NCBI GenBank assembly: GCA_003138815.1
Contig: PLHD01000027.1
Location: forward strand, 1-48,260
Source: Acidimicrobiaceae bacterium
GTDB lineage: Bacteria; Actinomycetota; Acidimicrobiia; Acidimicrobiales; RAAP-2
Direction: 5' to 3'
Length of the DNA: 48,260 nucleotides
Under the pieces are notes generated by a model. That model ran no database searches and had not been told where the DNA came from. It saw only the letters and a program-made list of their open reading frames with translations. Numbering within the stretch: the stretch's first letter is position 1; the number at the start of each line of letters is the position of its first letter. The translations under genes and the position numbers were made by a program. Shown piece by piece: positions 8,502 through 16,499 of this stretch.

Positions 8502-8902
8502 CGCTGCGCGTGCTGGTCGCCAAGGTCGGCCTCGACGGCCACGACCGGGGCATCAAGGTCGTGGCGCGCCTGCTGCGCGACGCCGGGATGGAGGTTGTCT
8601 ACACCGGGCTGTTCCAGACCCCCGAGACGGTCGCGGTCGCGGCGATCCAGGAGGACGTCGACGTCGTGGGGCTCTCGATGCTCTCGGGGGCGCACATGAC
8701 CCTCGTGCCGCTGGTGGTGGCAGCGCTTCGAGAGCGCGGCAGCGACATCCCCGTGGTGGTGGGCGGGATCGTGCCGCCCTCGGACATACCCCTGCTGATC
8801 GAGGCCGGGGTGGCCGGGGTGATGGGGCCGGGCGCGAGCGCGGAGTCGGTCGTGGCCACCATCACTGAGGCGGCCGGGCACGCGCAGCGCGCGACTCCTT
8901 GA
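8498..8902 (+). CDS. B12-binding small subunit of acyl-CoA mutase
   Basis: A 134-residue cobalamin-binding domain, the partner of the preceding mutase subunit. The B12 motif DGHDRG (13-18) contains the histidine that ligates cobalt (His15), followed by the usual [12 protein letters not shown] and VVVGGIVPP segments. The ATG overlaps the stop of the large subunit as ATGA, so translation is coupled and the two subunits are probably made in equal amounts. The arrangement is like the two-protein hydroxyisobutyryl/isobutyryl-CoA mutases and archaeal methylmalonyl-CoA mutases, so the substrate is not settled by gene order. Confidence 0.9.
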   Translation: MTLRVLVAKVGLDGHDRGIKVVARLLRDAGMEVVYTGLFQTPETVAVAAIQEDVDVVGLSMLSGAHMTLVPLVVAALRERGSDIPVVVGGIVPPSDIPLLIEAGVAGVMGPGASAESVVATITEAAGHAQRATP

Positions 8903-9220
8903 ATGCGCCAGGCGTTTTCACGCCGAGGTAGCCGTCGTGGTCGGCTTGCGCCAACCTGGGGATACGGTGCTGGATGTCGGCGGGCGACGGTCGTCGGCCG
9001 ATCGAGTTGGTGTCGGGCACCGCGCAACCCCTAGTGGCGGCCGAGATCCTTCACGGGTGACCATCGCCAGGCACGCGACCCGGGTGGAAAGGGCTCTTCG
9101 GATTTCAGCGGGGTCGAGCGGGCTCCGGCTCCTTCGAGCTCGCAAGAGTCTCCTGCCCAGATCGGTACCTTCGCCAAGCACGCCAAGAAGCCAGCGGTCG
9201 CGTGGTACGCCCGGAGGATT
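8903..9220. other. Gap of 318 bases without a recognisable gene
   Basis: Between the stops of the mutase small subunit (plus) and the P-loop gene (minus). I find no frame with family-like signal on either strand, no RNA gene and no long hairpin. It may be worn-out coding sequence. Confidence 0.4.
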
Positions 9221-9751
9221 TTACGTACGCAGGAATGAGTCGGTGATCGTGGTCACGATATCTCCGACGCTGCTCCTCGTCGTATCGAACGTCCATTCGC
9301 ACACTTCAATGTTGGGTAGCAGGTGGAAGAAGCGTTTATACGTCGATCGAAGAAATGTTGGGTCCTTTGAAAGCCCACGACTGGGATCCGACGCAACGCG
9401 GTCGAGGGCCACTTCATAGGTGGCAAGAAGCATCACTCGTCGAACAGCGATGCCGGTTGGGACGTGCCGCGACAAGACGGAAGTTTCGCTCGGAGAATAG
9501 AAGGGGCCGTGTGCAATCACTGCTTCTACCCCAGAAGACAGCCACTGGCCCACGAGACGTCCGTGTACCTCCCGAGCCCTGTCCCACGTCCGTTCAAGTT
9601 CTTCGGGCGGAGCGTGCACCATCGCGACTGTGGCGTCGAGGTCCACTACGGCCGCCGAGAGACCCGCGCCGCTCAGACGATCGGCAAGCGCGGTTGCCAC
9701 CACACTCTTGCCCGATGCAATGGGCCCAGTGATGACGACAAGTTGCGGCAT
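9221..9751 (-). CDS. P-loop kinase-like NTPase
   Basis: A 176-residue small P-loop protein with Walker A GPIASGKS (9-16) right after the first strand, an Asp-rich second strand (VVDLDATVA) like small-molecule kinases such as shikimate or adenylylsulfate kinase, and a predicted lid region with arginines (RVASDPSRGLSKDP). I do not recognise the substrate. It is transcribed away from the DUF3494/sortase pair across the AT-rich island, which may therefore hold promoters in both directions. ATG 9751 has no strong Shine-Dalgarno sequence. Possible roles are nucleoside, sugar or antibiotic phosphorylation. Confidence 0.75.
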   Translation of the reverse strand: MPQLVVITGPIASGKSVVATALADRLSGAGLSAAVVDLDATVAMVHAPPEELERTWDRAREVHGRLVGQWLSSGVEAVIAHGPFYSPSETSVLSRHVPTGIAVRRVMLLATYEVALDRVASDPSRGLSKDPTFLRSTYKRFFHLLPNIEVCEWTFDTTRSSVGDIVTTITDSFLRT

Positions 9752-9889
9752 TGGCGTTGACTCTAACCCTCGCTGGTGAGGGGCAAGGTTCGCGTCAGCG
9801 GCACACGATTGCCCTCGAACGCCGGGTCGGTGGGCACAATCTGGCCCACGCAGCGTCAGATGCTTGGTATCGCGAGCACTGCACCCCGC

Positions 9890-10075
9890 TGATTTCCGAA
9901 GTCCCGTGCAAAGAAATTATTTTATTCTCGGCGAATAATAAATACATGACGAAACTTAAGAATGAATCCATTCTTATGAAATTATGTCGCAATCGTCAGA
10001 TTTATAACCTACAATATTGGTTCAATTTTGACAATTGCCGGTTGCAGAACCTAGTAAAATTGCGATTGAGGCTTG
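9890..10075. promoter_or_regulatory. AT-rich intergenic island with two hairpins
   Basis: About 185 bases that are mostly A and T inside GC-rich surroundings, in the 379-base gap between the divergent P-loop and DUF3494 genes. It contains a 6-bp hairpin (9922-9938, TTATTC/GAATAA) and an 8-bp perfect hairpin (9957-9976, TAAGAATG/CATTCTTA). Such islands are the usual targets of Lsr2-type silencers in actinobacteria and can mark acquired genes; no silencer gene is in the window. Confidence 0.6.
10028..10057 (+). promoter_or_regulatory. Promoter of the DUF3494-sortase operon
   Basis: A consensus -35 TTGACA (10028-10033) and a -10 TAGTAA (10052-10057) are 18 bases apart, at the downstream edge of the AT-rich island. 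The untranslated leader would be about 65 bases. Confidence 0.6.
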
Positions 10076-10130
10076 GTGCCACGGCGTTGTCAACGTCGCG
10101 GTGAACCCGACGCCGAAGGAAGTTTTCGCA

Positions 10131-11207
10131 ATGTCCGAGTCCACCACTTCCGCGCACTGTCGATCGTTGCGCTCTGCCCTCTTGCTGAGCCGCGGCGCTC
10201 ACCGCCGCCCGCGCTCCTACTCGCGTGGACGGGTCGGTTTTGGCGCCCTCGCCGTGAGTTCGCTCTGTTTCCTCACGGTGGCCGCGTTCGGCACCGGCGC
10301 CGCGGTCGCCGCGACGACCACCGTCAATCTCGGTTCGGCGTCCACCTTCGCGGTGCTGGCCGGCTCGACGATCACCAACACGGGCTCGTCGGTCATATCG
10401 GGGAACATCGGACTCTACCCGGGGACCTCGATCACCGGTATCCCGCCGCTGGTCCAGAGTTCGGGCGTGGTCGACCGGACCAATGACACCGCGCTGCTGG
10501 CGGAAAATGACACCACGACGGCCTATCTCGACGCCGCGGGACGCACCCCGTTCACCACCGTCGCGGCCGACCTGGGTGGAACGACGTTGACGCCTGGCGT
10601 GTACGCATCCTCGACCAGCATGGCCCTGACGGGCGCGGTCACCCTCAACGGTGAAGGCGACGCGGATGCCGTCTTCATCTTCCAGATCGGATCGACGCTG
10701 ACCACGGCCTCCGGCAGTTCGGTCGTGCTCGAGAACGGTGCGCAGGCGTGCAACGTGTTCTGGCAGGTCGGCACGTCGGCCACGCTCGGCACGACGACAA
10801 GCTTCGCCGGCACCATCCTGACCCTGTCGTCGGCAACGCTGAACACCGGCGCGACGGTCAATGGCCGAATCCTCGCGCGCAACGGCGCCGTGACGCTCGA
10901 CGACAGCTTGATCACGGTGCCTACATGCTCGGCGGCGGCCGCGACCTCCACCACCAGCTCCACGACCAGCTCCACGATCAGCTCGACGACCAGCTCGACG
11001 ACCAGCCCGACGACCAGCACGGTGCCCGTCGCCACGACGACCAGTTCGGTGGTTCCGATTGGTTCACCGCAGACCGGCTTCGGTGGAACGGCCGGGTCCG
11101 GCTTCTCGCCTCGGGGCCTCATTGGCTGGATCGCACTCTCGCTCGCGGTCGGCGCGGCCACGATGGCCGTGTGGACACGTCGCCGCTCGGTAAATGGGCG
11201 AGGTTAA
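10131..11207 (+). CDS. Secreted DUF3494 (ice-binding-like) protein with sortase-type anchor
   Basis: A 358-residue exported protein. A long basic N-region leads into a hydrophobic signal segment (about 38-60) ending GAAVAA. The DUF3494 beta-solenoid domain follows: VNLGSASTFAVLAGSTITNT, a GNIGLYPG stretch, LTPGVYASS, ADAVFIFQIGSTLTT and CNVFWQVGTSATLGT are all hallmarks. After the domain come a Thr/Ser-rich linker, a GSPQTGFGG motif like a relaxed LPXTG signal, a membrane helix (LIGWIALSLAVGAATMAVW) and a positive tail. The domain occurs in ice-binding proteins and in surface adhesins, so cold life is not proven. ATG 10131 has GAAGGA 10 bases upstream. The sortase gene overlaps its end. Confidence 0.9.
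   Translation: MSESTTSAHCRSLRSALLLSRGAHRRPRSYSRGRVGFGALAVSSLCFLTVAAFGTGAAVAATTTVNLGSASTFAVLAGSTITNTGSSVISGNIGLYPGTSITGIPPLVQSSGVVDRTNDTALLAENDTTTAYLDAAGRTPFTTVAADLGGTTLTPGVYASSTSMALTGAVTLNGEGDADAVFIFQIGSTLTTASGSSVVLENGAQACNVFWQVGTSATLGTTTSFAGTILTLSSATLNTGATVNGRILARNGAVTLDDSLITVPTCSAAAATSTTSSTTSSTISSTTSSTTSPTTSTVPVATTTSSVVPIGSPQTGFGGTAGSGFSPRGLIGWIALSLAVGAATMAVWTRRRSVNGRG
10948..11030 (+). repeat. Tandem 12-base repeats coding for a Thr/Ser linker
   Basis: Imperfect repeats of a 12-base unit resembling AGCTCGACGACC encode alternating Thr and Ser between the DUF3494 domain and the anchor. Such tracts vary in length by slippage and probably form a stalk through the cell wall. Confidence 0.75.
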
Positions 11208-11874
11208 CCCGGCGACCACCTCCGTGGATCGTCGGAGGCACTCGCTTCGACATCGGTGGTGGTGGTTCGTCGCTCTGGCGGCACTGCTGGTCGCCGCGGG
11301 TATCTTCGCGGGCCTGGGAGCGTCAAAGCAGCCGAACACGGTCGTGTTGGCCCGAAGCCCGTCGGGGTCCAAGGCCCGCGCGTCAGCGGCGCCGAAGCTG
11401 GCGCCGCTGAAACGGTCCCGGCCCACCGAGTTGACGATTCCCGCTCTGAGTGTCGCCACGAGCCTGGAGACCCTCGGCCTCCAGGCCGACCACCAGGTCA
11501 TGGTGCCGACGACCGTGCACATTGCGGGCTGGTACATCGACGGTCCGGCCCCCGGGCAGATGGGCTCGGCGGTCATCCTCGGGCACGTCGACTCGCTCCG
11601 GGGCCCCGGCATCTTCTTCGGGCTGAAGACCCTGAAGGCCGGCGACGTCATCAGGGTGGCGTTGGCTGACGGCGAGGTCACGCGCTTCGTCGTGACCAAG
11701 GTCGTCGAGTACCCCAAGGCCACCTTCCCCGACCAACTCGTCTACGGGACCCACGGCACCGAGTCGCTGCAGCTGGTGACCTGCGGCGGGGCCTTCGACC
11801 GCGCCACCGGCCACTACCTGGCCAACATCGTCGTCTACAGCCACCTGGTGGGCACCTCGCGATCCAAGACCTGA
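11194..11874 (+). CDS. Class F-like sortase
   Basis: A 226-residue membrane-anchored transpeptidase. One N-terminal membrane helix (about 22-42) is followed by a spacer and the sortase beta-barrel from about residue 78 (ELTIPALSV). The catalytic His131 lies in VILGHVDS and Cys197 in LQLVTCGGAFD. The third residue, usually Arg, is most likely Arg203 in FDRATGHY; the Arg often seen a few residues later is replaced by Leu. The gene starts 14 bases inside the DUF3494 gene, a strong sign that this sortase anchors that protein. Class F enzymes are often housekeeping-like in actinobacteria, so other substrates are possible. Confidence 0.88.
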   Translation: MGEVNPATTSVDRRRHSLRHRWWWFVALAALLVAAGIFAGLGASKQPNTVVLARSPSGSKARASAAPKLAPLKRSRPTELTIPALSVATSLETLGLQADHQVMVPTTVHIAGWYIDGPAPGQMGSAVILGHVDSLRGPGIFFGLKTLKAGDVIRVALADGEVTRFVVTKVVEYPKATFPDQLVYGTHGTESLQLVTCGGAFDRATGHYLANIVVYSHLVGTSRSKT

Positions 11875-11900
11875 GCGGCCTTGCGCGAACGCGTCGCCGC

Positions 11901-13424
11901 CTACAGGTCGTTGCCCGCGTAGGAGAGGTTGAAGCTCTTGTTGACGAGCGGGAAGTCGGGCACGATCGTGTCGGCCAGCGCCACCGGCAGCGCCGGCCAT
12001 CCGTGGAACGACGGATCGACGATCTTCGCCCGCGACAGGGCTCCGTCGAGGTCGAATTCGACCCGGTGGACGATCGTGCCGCGCCATCCCTCGACGATGC
12101 CCGAACCGTGGCCGGTGCTGAGCGCGCGCGGCTCGCTCTCGCGCACCTCGAGCGCTCCCTCGCGCGATGCGTAGTTGGCCAGCAGGTCGAGCGACGAGTC
12201 GACCTCGTCGCAGCGCACCTGGAACCGGGCCAGCACGTCGCCGGTGTCGTGGCGCGATGGGCGGAACGTCTCGGGCAGGTCGACGAAGGGGTTCGAGACG
12301 CGCGCGTCGAGCTCGAGGCCCGAGGCGCGCGCGACGACGCCGAGGACCCCGATGTCGCGCGCGGCGGCGGTGCTCAGGATTCCGGTGCCCGTGAATCGGT
12401 CCATGACGATGCTGTTGGCGTTGGCCAGCGCGACCAGTTCGTGGAACTGCTCGCCGATCTCGCGCAGTTCGATCGGGCCCGGCAGCGACCGCAGGGCCGC
12501 GCCGCCGAAGGTGAGTCCTCCGCGCAGCAGGCGGTGCCCGGTCACCCTCTCGTTGAGGCGCAGGAGGCGCTCGCGCAGGGTCAGCGCGTGGGCGTTGGCC
12601 AGCGCGAAGCCGCTGTCGTTGCAGAGCGCGCCGACGTCGGCGACGTGGTTGTAGAGGCGTTCGAGCTCGACCAGCACCGCGCGCAGCTCGCCAGTGCGGT
12701 CATCGGTGACGATTCCCAGGGCCTCTTCGACCGCGAGGCAGAAGGCGAGCGAATGGCCGACGGCCGTGTCGCCTGAGACCCGTTCGGCGAGCGCCATGGC
12801 CGAGTCCAGGTCGCGACCCTCGAAGAGGCGCTCGACGCCCTTGTGGGTGAACCACAGGCGGGCCTTCATGCGCACGATCGTCTCGCCGACCACCCAGAAG
12901 CGGAAGTGACCGGGTTCGATGACGCCGGCGTGCACGGGTCCGACCGGGATCTCGTAGACGCCCTTCCCCTCCACCTCGGCGAAGGGGAAGGGCAGCGCGT
13001 CGAGGTTCATGACCGTCGGCGCCACCGAGCCGGCTCGCATGGGGTGCCAGCCCTCGGGCCAGTGCTGGTGTAGCACCAGCGGGCGCAGCTGGAAGTGGCC
13101 GACGGGCTCGATGCCGAACAGATCGCGCATTTCGCGCTCGAAGCGCCCCGCGGGGAACGAGAAGTGCGAGAGCGACGGGATCCGGGGGTCGTCGCCGCTG
13201 ACGCGCACGTGCAGCTCGACGCGCTGGTCGGGAGGGCCGTCGACGAAGAGGTAGACCACGCGCAACGCCCCGGCCTCGTTGTGGGCGCTGACGAGCATGA
13301 GGCGGAACCCGCCGGCCATCAGCACGCTGGTGGCGTCGCAGAGCTCCTCGGGCACGAGCTCGAGCACGGCGCGCCGCGGCCGCTCGACGAGGAGTCGCTG
13401 GGCGGCCGCGTGGATCGCGCTCAT
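11901..13424 (-). CDS. Ehr/hydrogenase-4-like large subunit (HycE/HyfG-like, no Ni-Fe ligands)
   Basis: A 507-residue fusion of a NuoC-like domain (about 1-130, with FPAGRFEREMRDLFGIEPVGH) and a NuoD/HycE-like catalytic domain (about 150-507). In true group 4 hydrogenases two CxxC pairs hold the Ni-Fe site. Here the first reads RVSGDTAVGHS, with Ser217 and Thr220 where the cysteines belong, and the C-terminus (KSFNLSYAGNDL) has no cysteine. It therefore cannot bind Ni-Fe in the known way and fits the 'Ehr' group described between complex I and energy-converting hydrogenases. It is the last gene of a six-gene operon and overlaps the previous gene by 4 bases. The electron donor or acceptor is unknown. 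Confidence 0.9.
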   Translation of the reverse strand: MSAIHAAAQRLLVERPRRAVLELVPEELCDATSVLMAGGFRLMLVSAHNEAGALRVVYLFVDGPPDQRVELHVRVSGDDPRIPSLSHFSFPAGRFEREMRDLFGIEPVGHFQLRPLVLHQHWPEGWHPMRAGSVAPTVMNLDALPFPFAEVEGKGVYEIPVGPVHAGVIEPGHFRFWVVGETIVRMKARLWFTHKGVERLFEGRDLDSAMALAERVSGDTAVGHSLAFCLAVEEALGIVTDDRTGELRAVLVELERLYNHVADVGALCNDSGFALANAHALTLRERLLRLNERVTGHRLLRGGLTFGGAALRSLPGPIELREIGEQFHELVALANANSIVMDRFTGTGILSTAAARDIGVLGVVARASGLELDARVSNPFVDLPETFRPSRHDTGDVLARFQVRCDEVDSSLDLLANYASREGALEVRESEPRALSTGHGSGIVEGWRGTIVHRVEFDLDGALSRAKIVDPSFHGWPALPVALADTIVPDFPLVNKSFNLSYAGNDL

Positions 13425-14881
13425 CGCACCACCACCATGGCCGCCGCGCGCAGCAGGCCGTCGAGGGGCCACGCGAGCACCCCGAGCGCCCCGCAGGCGC
13501 AGAGTGCGCCGATCAGCGGGGCCGTCACCACGGCCGGGGTCCGGTGCACCGGCTCGGCGTCGTCGCGCGCGCCGAAGAGCATCCGCCGGGCGTAGGTCAT
13601 CATGGCGGCGAGCACGACCACGAGGCACCCCAGGGTGATGAGTGCGACCCACCCGAGGCCGACCTGGACCTCGGCGCGCAGCATGTTCAGCTCGCTGATG
13701 AACAGGCTGAAGGGCGGCAGCCCGAGCAGCGCCACGAGCCCGAAGGCGAAGACCCCACCGAGCGCGGGGCGGCGCACGAGCAGGGCCTTCACCTGGGCGA
13801 TGTCGCTGGTGCCCTCGACGTGCAGGATCTCGCCCGACGTCAGGAAGAGCACGCCCTTGGCCAGGCCGTGGCCCATGATGTGCAAGAGCACCGCCGCCAC
13901 GGCCAGCGGCGTTCCCGCCGCCGCCCCCAGCGCGATGAGGCCCATGTGCTCCATGGAGGAGTAGGCGAGCATGCGCTTGTAGTCGTGCTGGCTGAGCAGC
14001 AGGGACGTGGCCACGAGCAGCGTGAGCAGTCCCACCGCCACCAGCAGCGCGCGGGGGAAGGCGGTGCCGAGCGCACCGTCGGCGATGGCCTTGAAGCGCA
14101 GGAGCGCGTAGAACGCCACGGTCAGCAGGACACCCGACATCAGCGCCGAGACGGGCGCCGGCGACTGGCTGTGGGCGTCGGGCAGCCAGCTGTGCATCGG
14201 CGCGAGGCCGACCTTCGTGCCGTAGCCCAGCACGATGAGCGCGAAGGCGAGGCGCATGTCGCCGGGGTTGAGCCGGTGCGACACCGACATCAGCGACGTC
14301 CAGTCGAGCGTGGCGTGCGTGCCCGCCCCGGCGTGCTGGGCGGCGAGGTAGACCAGCACGGTGCCGAGGAAGGCCATCGCGATGCCCACCGAGCAGATGA
14401 TGACGTACTTCCACGAGGCCTCGAGCGCCCCGCGGGTCTGGCGGTGGCCCACGAGGAACGTGGTGATGACCGTGGTGGCCTCCACCGCCACCCACATGAC
14501 CCCGACGTTGCCGGCGAGTACGGCGAGCAGCATGGCGGTGATGAACCCCTGGACCAGCACGGCGTAGAGCGTTCCGTGGCGCGCGCTGGAGCGCTTCGAC
14601 GCGATCTCGTTGTCGATGTAGCGCACGCCCTGCCACGTGGCGAGCACGCCGACGGTGCCGATCACGATCACCATGAACGCGCTCAGCGCGTCCACGCGCA
14701 GCGACCCGCCGAGCGCCAGGATCGGCCTCTTGTTGACGACCTGGGCGGCGAGCACGACGCCGCAGACGAGCACGACGCCGACCGCGCCGGTGCACAGCCA
14801 GCCGACCCAGCGCTTCCAGGCCACCGTGGCCGCGACGCCGCCCGCCGCCGCCGGAACCGCCAGCACCATCACGGCCCACAT
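13421..14881 (-). CDS. NuoN/HyfF-like proton-channel subunit of the Ehr complex
   Basis: A 486-residue, almost wholly hydrophobic antiporter-like subunit with about 13-14 membrane helices. Family marks are the LGYGTKVGLAPMHSWLPDAH loop with its lysine and the Pro-rich helix, SPAPVSALMSGVLL, the KRMLAYSSMEHMG segment and HIMGHGLAKGVLFL, which carry the conserved charged residues of proton-translocating antiporter subunits. It is expected to move H+ or Na+ when the complex turns over. Its ATG overlaps the preceding stop by one base and its stop overlaps the next ATG (ATGA). Confidence 0.88.
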   Translation of the reverse strand: MWAVMVLAVPAAAGGVAATVAWKRWVGWLCTGAVGVVLVCGVVLAAQVVNKRPILALGGSLRVDALSAFMVIVIGTVGVLATWQGVRYIDNEIASKRSSARHGTLYAVLVQGFITAMLLAVLAGNVGVMWVAVEATTVITTFLVGHRQTRGALEASWKYVIICSVGIAMAFLGTVLVYLAAQHAGAGTHATLDWTSLMSVSHRLNPGDMRLAFALIVLGYGTKVGLAPMHSWLPDAHSQSPAPVSALMSGVLLTVAFYALLRFKAIADGALGTAFPRALLVAVGLLTLLVATSLLLSQHDYKRMLAYSSMEHMGLIALGAAAGTPLAVAAVLLHIMGHGLAKGVLFLTSGEILHVEGTSDIAQVKALLVRRPALGGVFAFGLVALLGLPPFSLFISELNMLRAEVQVGLGWVALITLGCLVVVLAAMMTYARRMLFGARDDAEPVHRTPAVVTAPLIGALCACGALGVLAWPLDGLLRAAAMVVVR

Positions 14882-15540
14882 CAGTCGTGCAGCTCTCTGA
14901 GCTGGTCGAGGTCCAGTACCCCGAACCTCGACCACAGCTGGCCGGCGAGGGCCCGCAGCACGACGATGACGAGCAGCACGTCGAGCGTGGCGCCCAGCTC
15001 GACCAGCAGGGGCACCCCCGCGGTGGCGAGGAACGCCACCAGGGCGATGCCGTTGTCCACGAGCAGCAGCCCGACGATCTGCGAGGCGGCCTTGCGCCGC
15101 ACCACCATGGCGAAGAACCCCACGAGCAGCGTCGCGAAGCCCAGCGGGATCAGTCGCCCGGGCGTGGTTCCCACCAGGTCCACGACGGGGGCGGTCGCGC
15201 CGTAGGCGAGGAAGATCAGCGCCCCCGCGCCCACCAGCGACGCCGGCACGTTCACGAGGGGCGAAGTCTCGCGGCTCTTGGGCTCGCTCGCGAGGACCCG
15301 CCCGAGCAGGGTGGGGATGAGCGCCCCCTTGGAGCAGATGACCAGGCAGCCCACGGTGATGAGCACGTCGTCGTGCTGGTGCAGGCCCAGGGTCAGCGCG
15401 ACCACCCCGAGGGCGATCCCCTGGACCGCGAGGGTCTTGACGATCGCGCTGAGCGAGCGGCGCCACAGGGTCACCACGGCGCAGACGATGACGAGCCCGG
15501 CCGCGAGCTCGAGGACGTTGGCGTAGGTCGATGCGCTCAC
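14881..15540 (-). CDS. HyfE/NuoK-like membrane subunit of the Ehr complex
   Basis: A 219-residue membrane protein with about six helices and a HyfE-like layout: an N-terminal NuoK-like part (VLELAAGLVIVCAVVTLWRR) and a C-terminal part ending in FGVLDLDQLRELHD. It corresponds to HycP/HyfE in related operons, including Rv0085 of M. tuberculosis. The GTG start overlaps the previous stop as GTGA. The role is presumed to be part of the ion-conducting arm. Confidence 0.85.
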   Translation of the reverse strand: MSASTYANVLELAAGLVIVCAVVTLWRRSLSAIVKTLAVQGIALGVVALTLGLHQHDDVLITVGCLVICSKGALIPTLLGRVLASEPKSRETSPLVNVPASLVGAGALIFLAYGATAPVVDLVGTTPGRLIPLGFATLLVGFFAMVVRRKAASQIVGLLLVDNGIALVAFLATAGVPLLVELGATLDVLLVIVVLRALAGQLWSRFGVLDLDQLRELHD

Positions 15541-16499
15541 CTCGACACCACCGCCGTCACGACGCCGAGCACGGCGAGGATGAACCCGCCGGCGAGCAGT
15601 TCGGGTAGGCGAAAGAGGCGCAGCTTGGCCGTGAAGACCTCGAAGACGGCGATGGCCGCGCCGGCGACGGCGACCTTGGCCGCCAGCACGACGATTCCGA
15701 CGCCGAACAGCAGGGCCCCGGGTCGGTTCGCCACGCCCCACGGGATCAGCAGGTTCACGAGGAGCCCGAGCAGCAGCATCAGCCGCATGGATTCGCCGAG
15801 GATGGTGAGCCCCAGGTCGGGACCGGCGTATTCGAGGACCATGGCCTCGTGGATCATCGTGAGCTCGAGATGGGTGTTGGGGTTGTCGACCGGCAGGCGG
15901 CCGCTTTCGGCGAGGATCACCACGAGGAAGGAGCCGAGCGCCAGTATCCGGGTCGGACTCACCAGCACGGCGGGGTGCACGAGCCCGAGGCGCACGAGGG
16001 CCGGCAGGTTCGAGGTGTGCGCCGGAATCGACATGGCCAGGATCGCCACCAGCAGGGCCGGCTCGGCCAGTGCCCCGATGGTCATCGCCCGGCTCGAGCC
16101 CATGCCACCGAATGGGGCTCCGGTGTCGAGCGCGCCCAGCGCGATGAACACCGAACCGAGCAGCAGCACGAAGACGATGGCGAAGAAGTCCGAGCTCTGC
16201 CCGAGCGGCGGGTGGGTCGTGGCCAGCGGCGATATGGCCGCGACGGCGACGGCCGTCGCCACGAGCACGACGGGGCCGGCGGGGAAGATCCAGCTCGACT
16301 GCTCGGGGCTCACGCGCTGCTTGGCGAAGAGCTTTCGCAGGTCGAGCAGCGGCTGATGGACCGGGGCCCCGGTGCGGCCCTCGAGCCGGCTGCGGACCTT
16401 CCGCATGAGACCGAGCAGCAGCGGCCCGCCGACGCATACGACGCCGACCTGCACGACGCCCGCGACGACGGCCGAGATCACGTGGGCGAGGGTGCTCAC
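15537..16499 (-). CDS. HyfC/NuoH-like membrane subunit of the Ehr complex
   Basis: A 320-residue NuoH/HycD homologue with about eight helices. It anchors the soluble redox arm to the membrane arm in all relatives. The cytoplasmic loop after the first helix has the expected RLEGRTGAPVHQPLLDLRKL, and the second loop has LPVDNPNTHLELTMIHEAM, with the acidic residues that line the quinone/coupling cavity of NuoH. It lies between the HyfB-like and HyfE-like genes with 4-base overlaps on both sides. Confidence 0.9.
   Translation of the reverse strand: MSTLAHVISAVVAGVVQVGVVCVGGPLLLGLMRKVRSRLEGRTGAPVHQPLLDLRKLFAKQRVSPEQSSWIFPAGPVVLVATAVAVAAISPLATTHPPLGQSSDFFAIVFVLLLGSVFIALGALDTGAPFGGMGSSRAMTIGALAEPALLVAILAMSIPAHTSNLPALVRLGLVHPAVLVSPTRILALGSFLVVILAESGRLPVDNPNTHLELTMIHEAMVLEYAGPDLGLTILGESMRLMLLLGLLVNLLIPWGVANRPGALLFGVGIVVLAAKVAVAGAAIAVFEVFTAKLRLFRLPELLAGGFILAVLGVVTAVVSR

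Noticed and set aside
8918-9419. Open frames on both strands in the gap after the mutase genes.
   Set aside because: No motif, no ribosome-binding site, and the plus-strand one runs into the P-loop gene on the opposite strand.
10948-11030. Possible CRISPR or intergenic tandem array.
   Set aside because: The 12-base units are in frame inside the DUF3494 gene and code for a Thr/Ser linker; there are no spacers. No CRISPR array was found elsewhere in the window.
13425-14879. N-terminal extension of the large-subunit frame over the HyfF-like gene.
   Set aside because: Real similarity starts at ATG 13424, which overlaps the preceding stop; the upstream part is out-of-frame antiporter sequence.
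13544-15205. A 553-codon plus-strand frame opposite the Ehr membrane-subunit genes.
   Set aside because: The minus-strand frames code clear NuoN- and HyfE-like proteins; the plus frame is a low-complexity His/Arg/Glu mirror.
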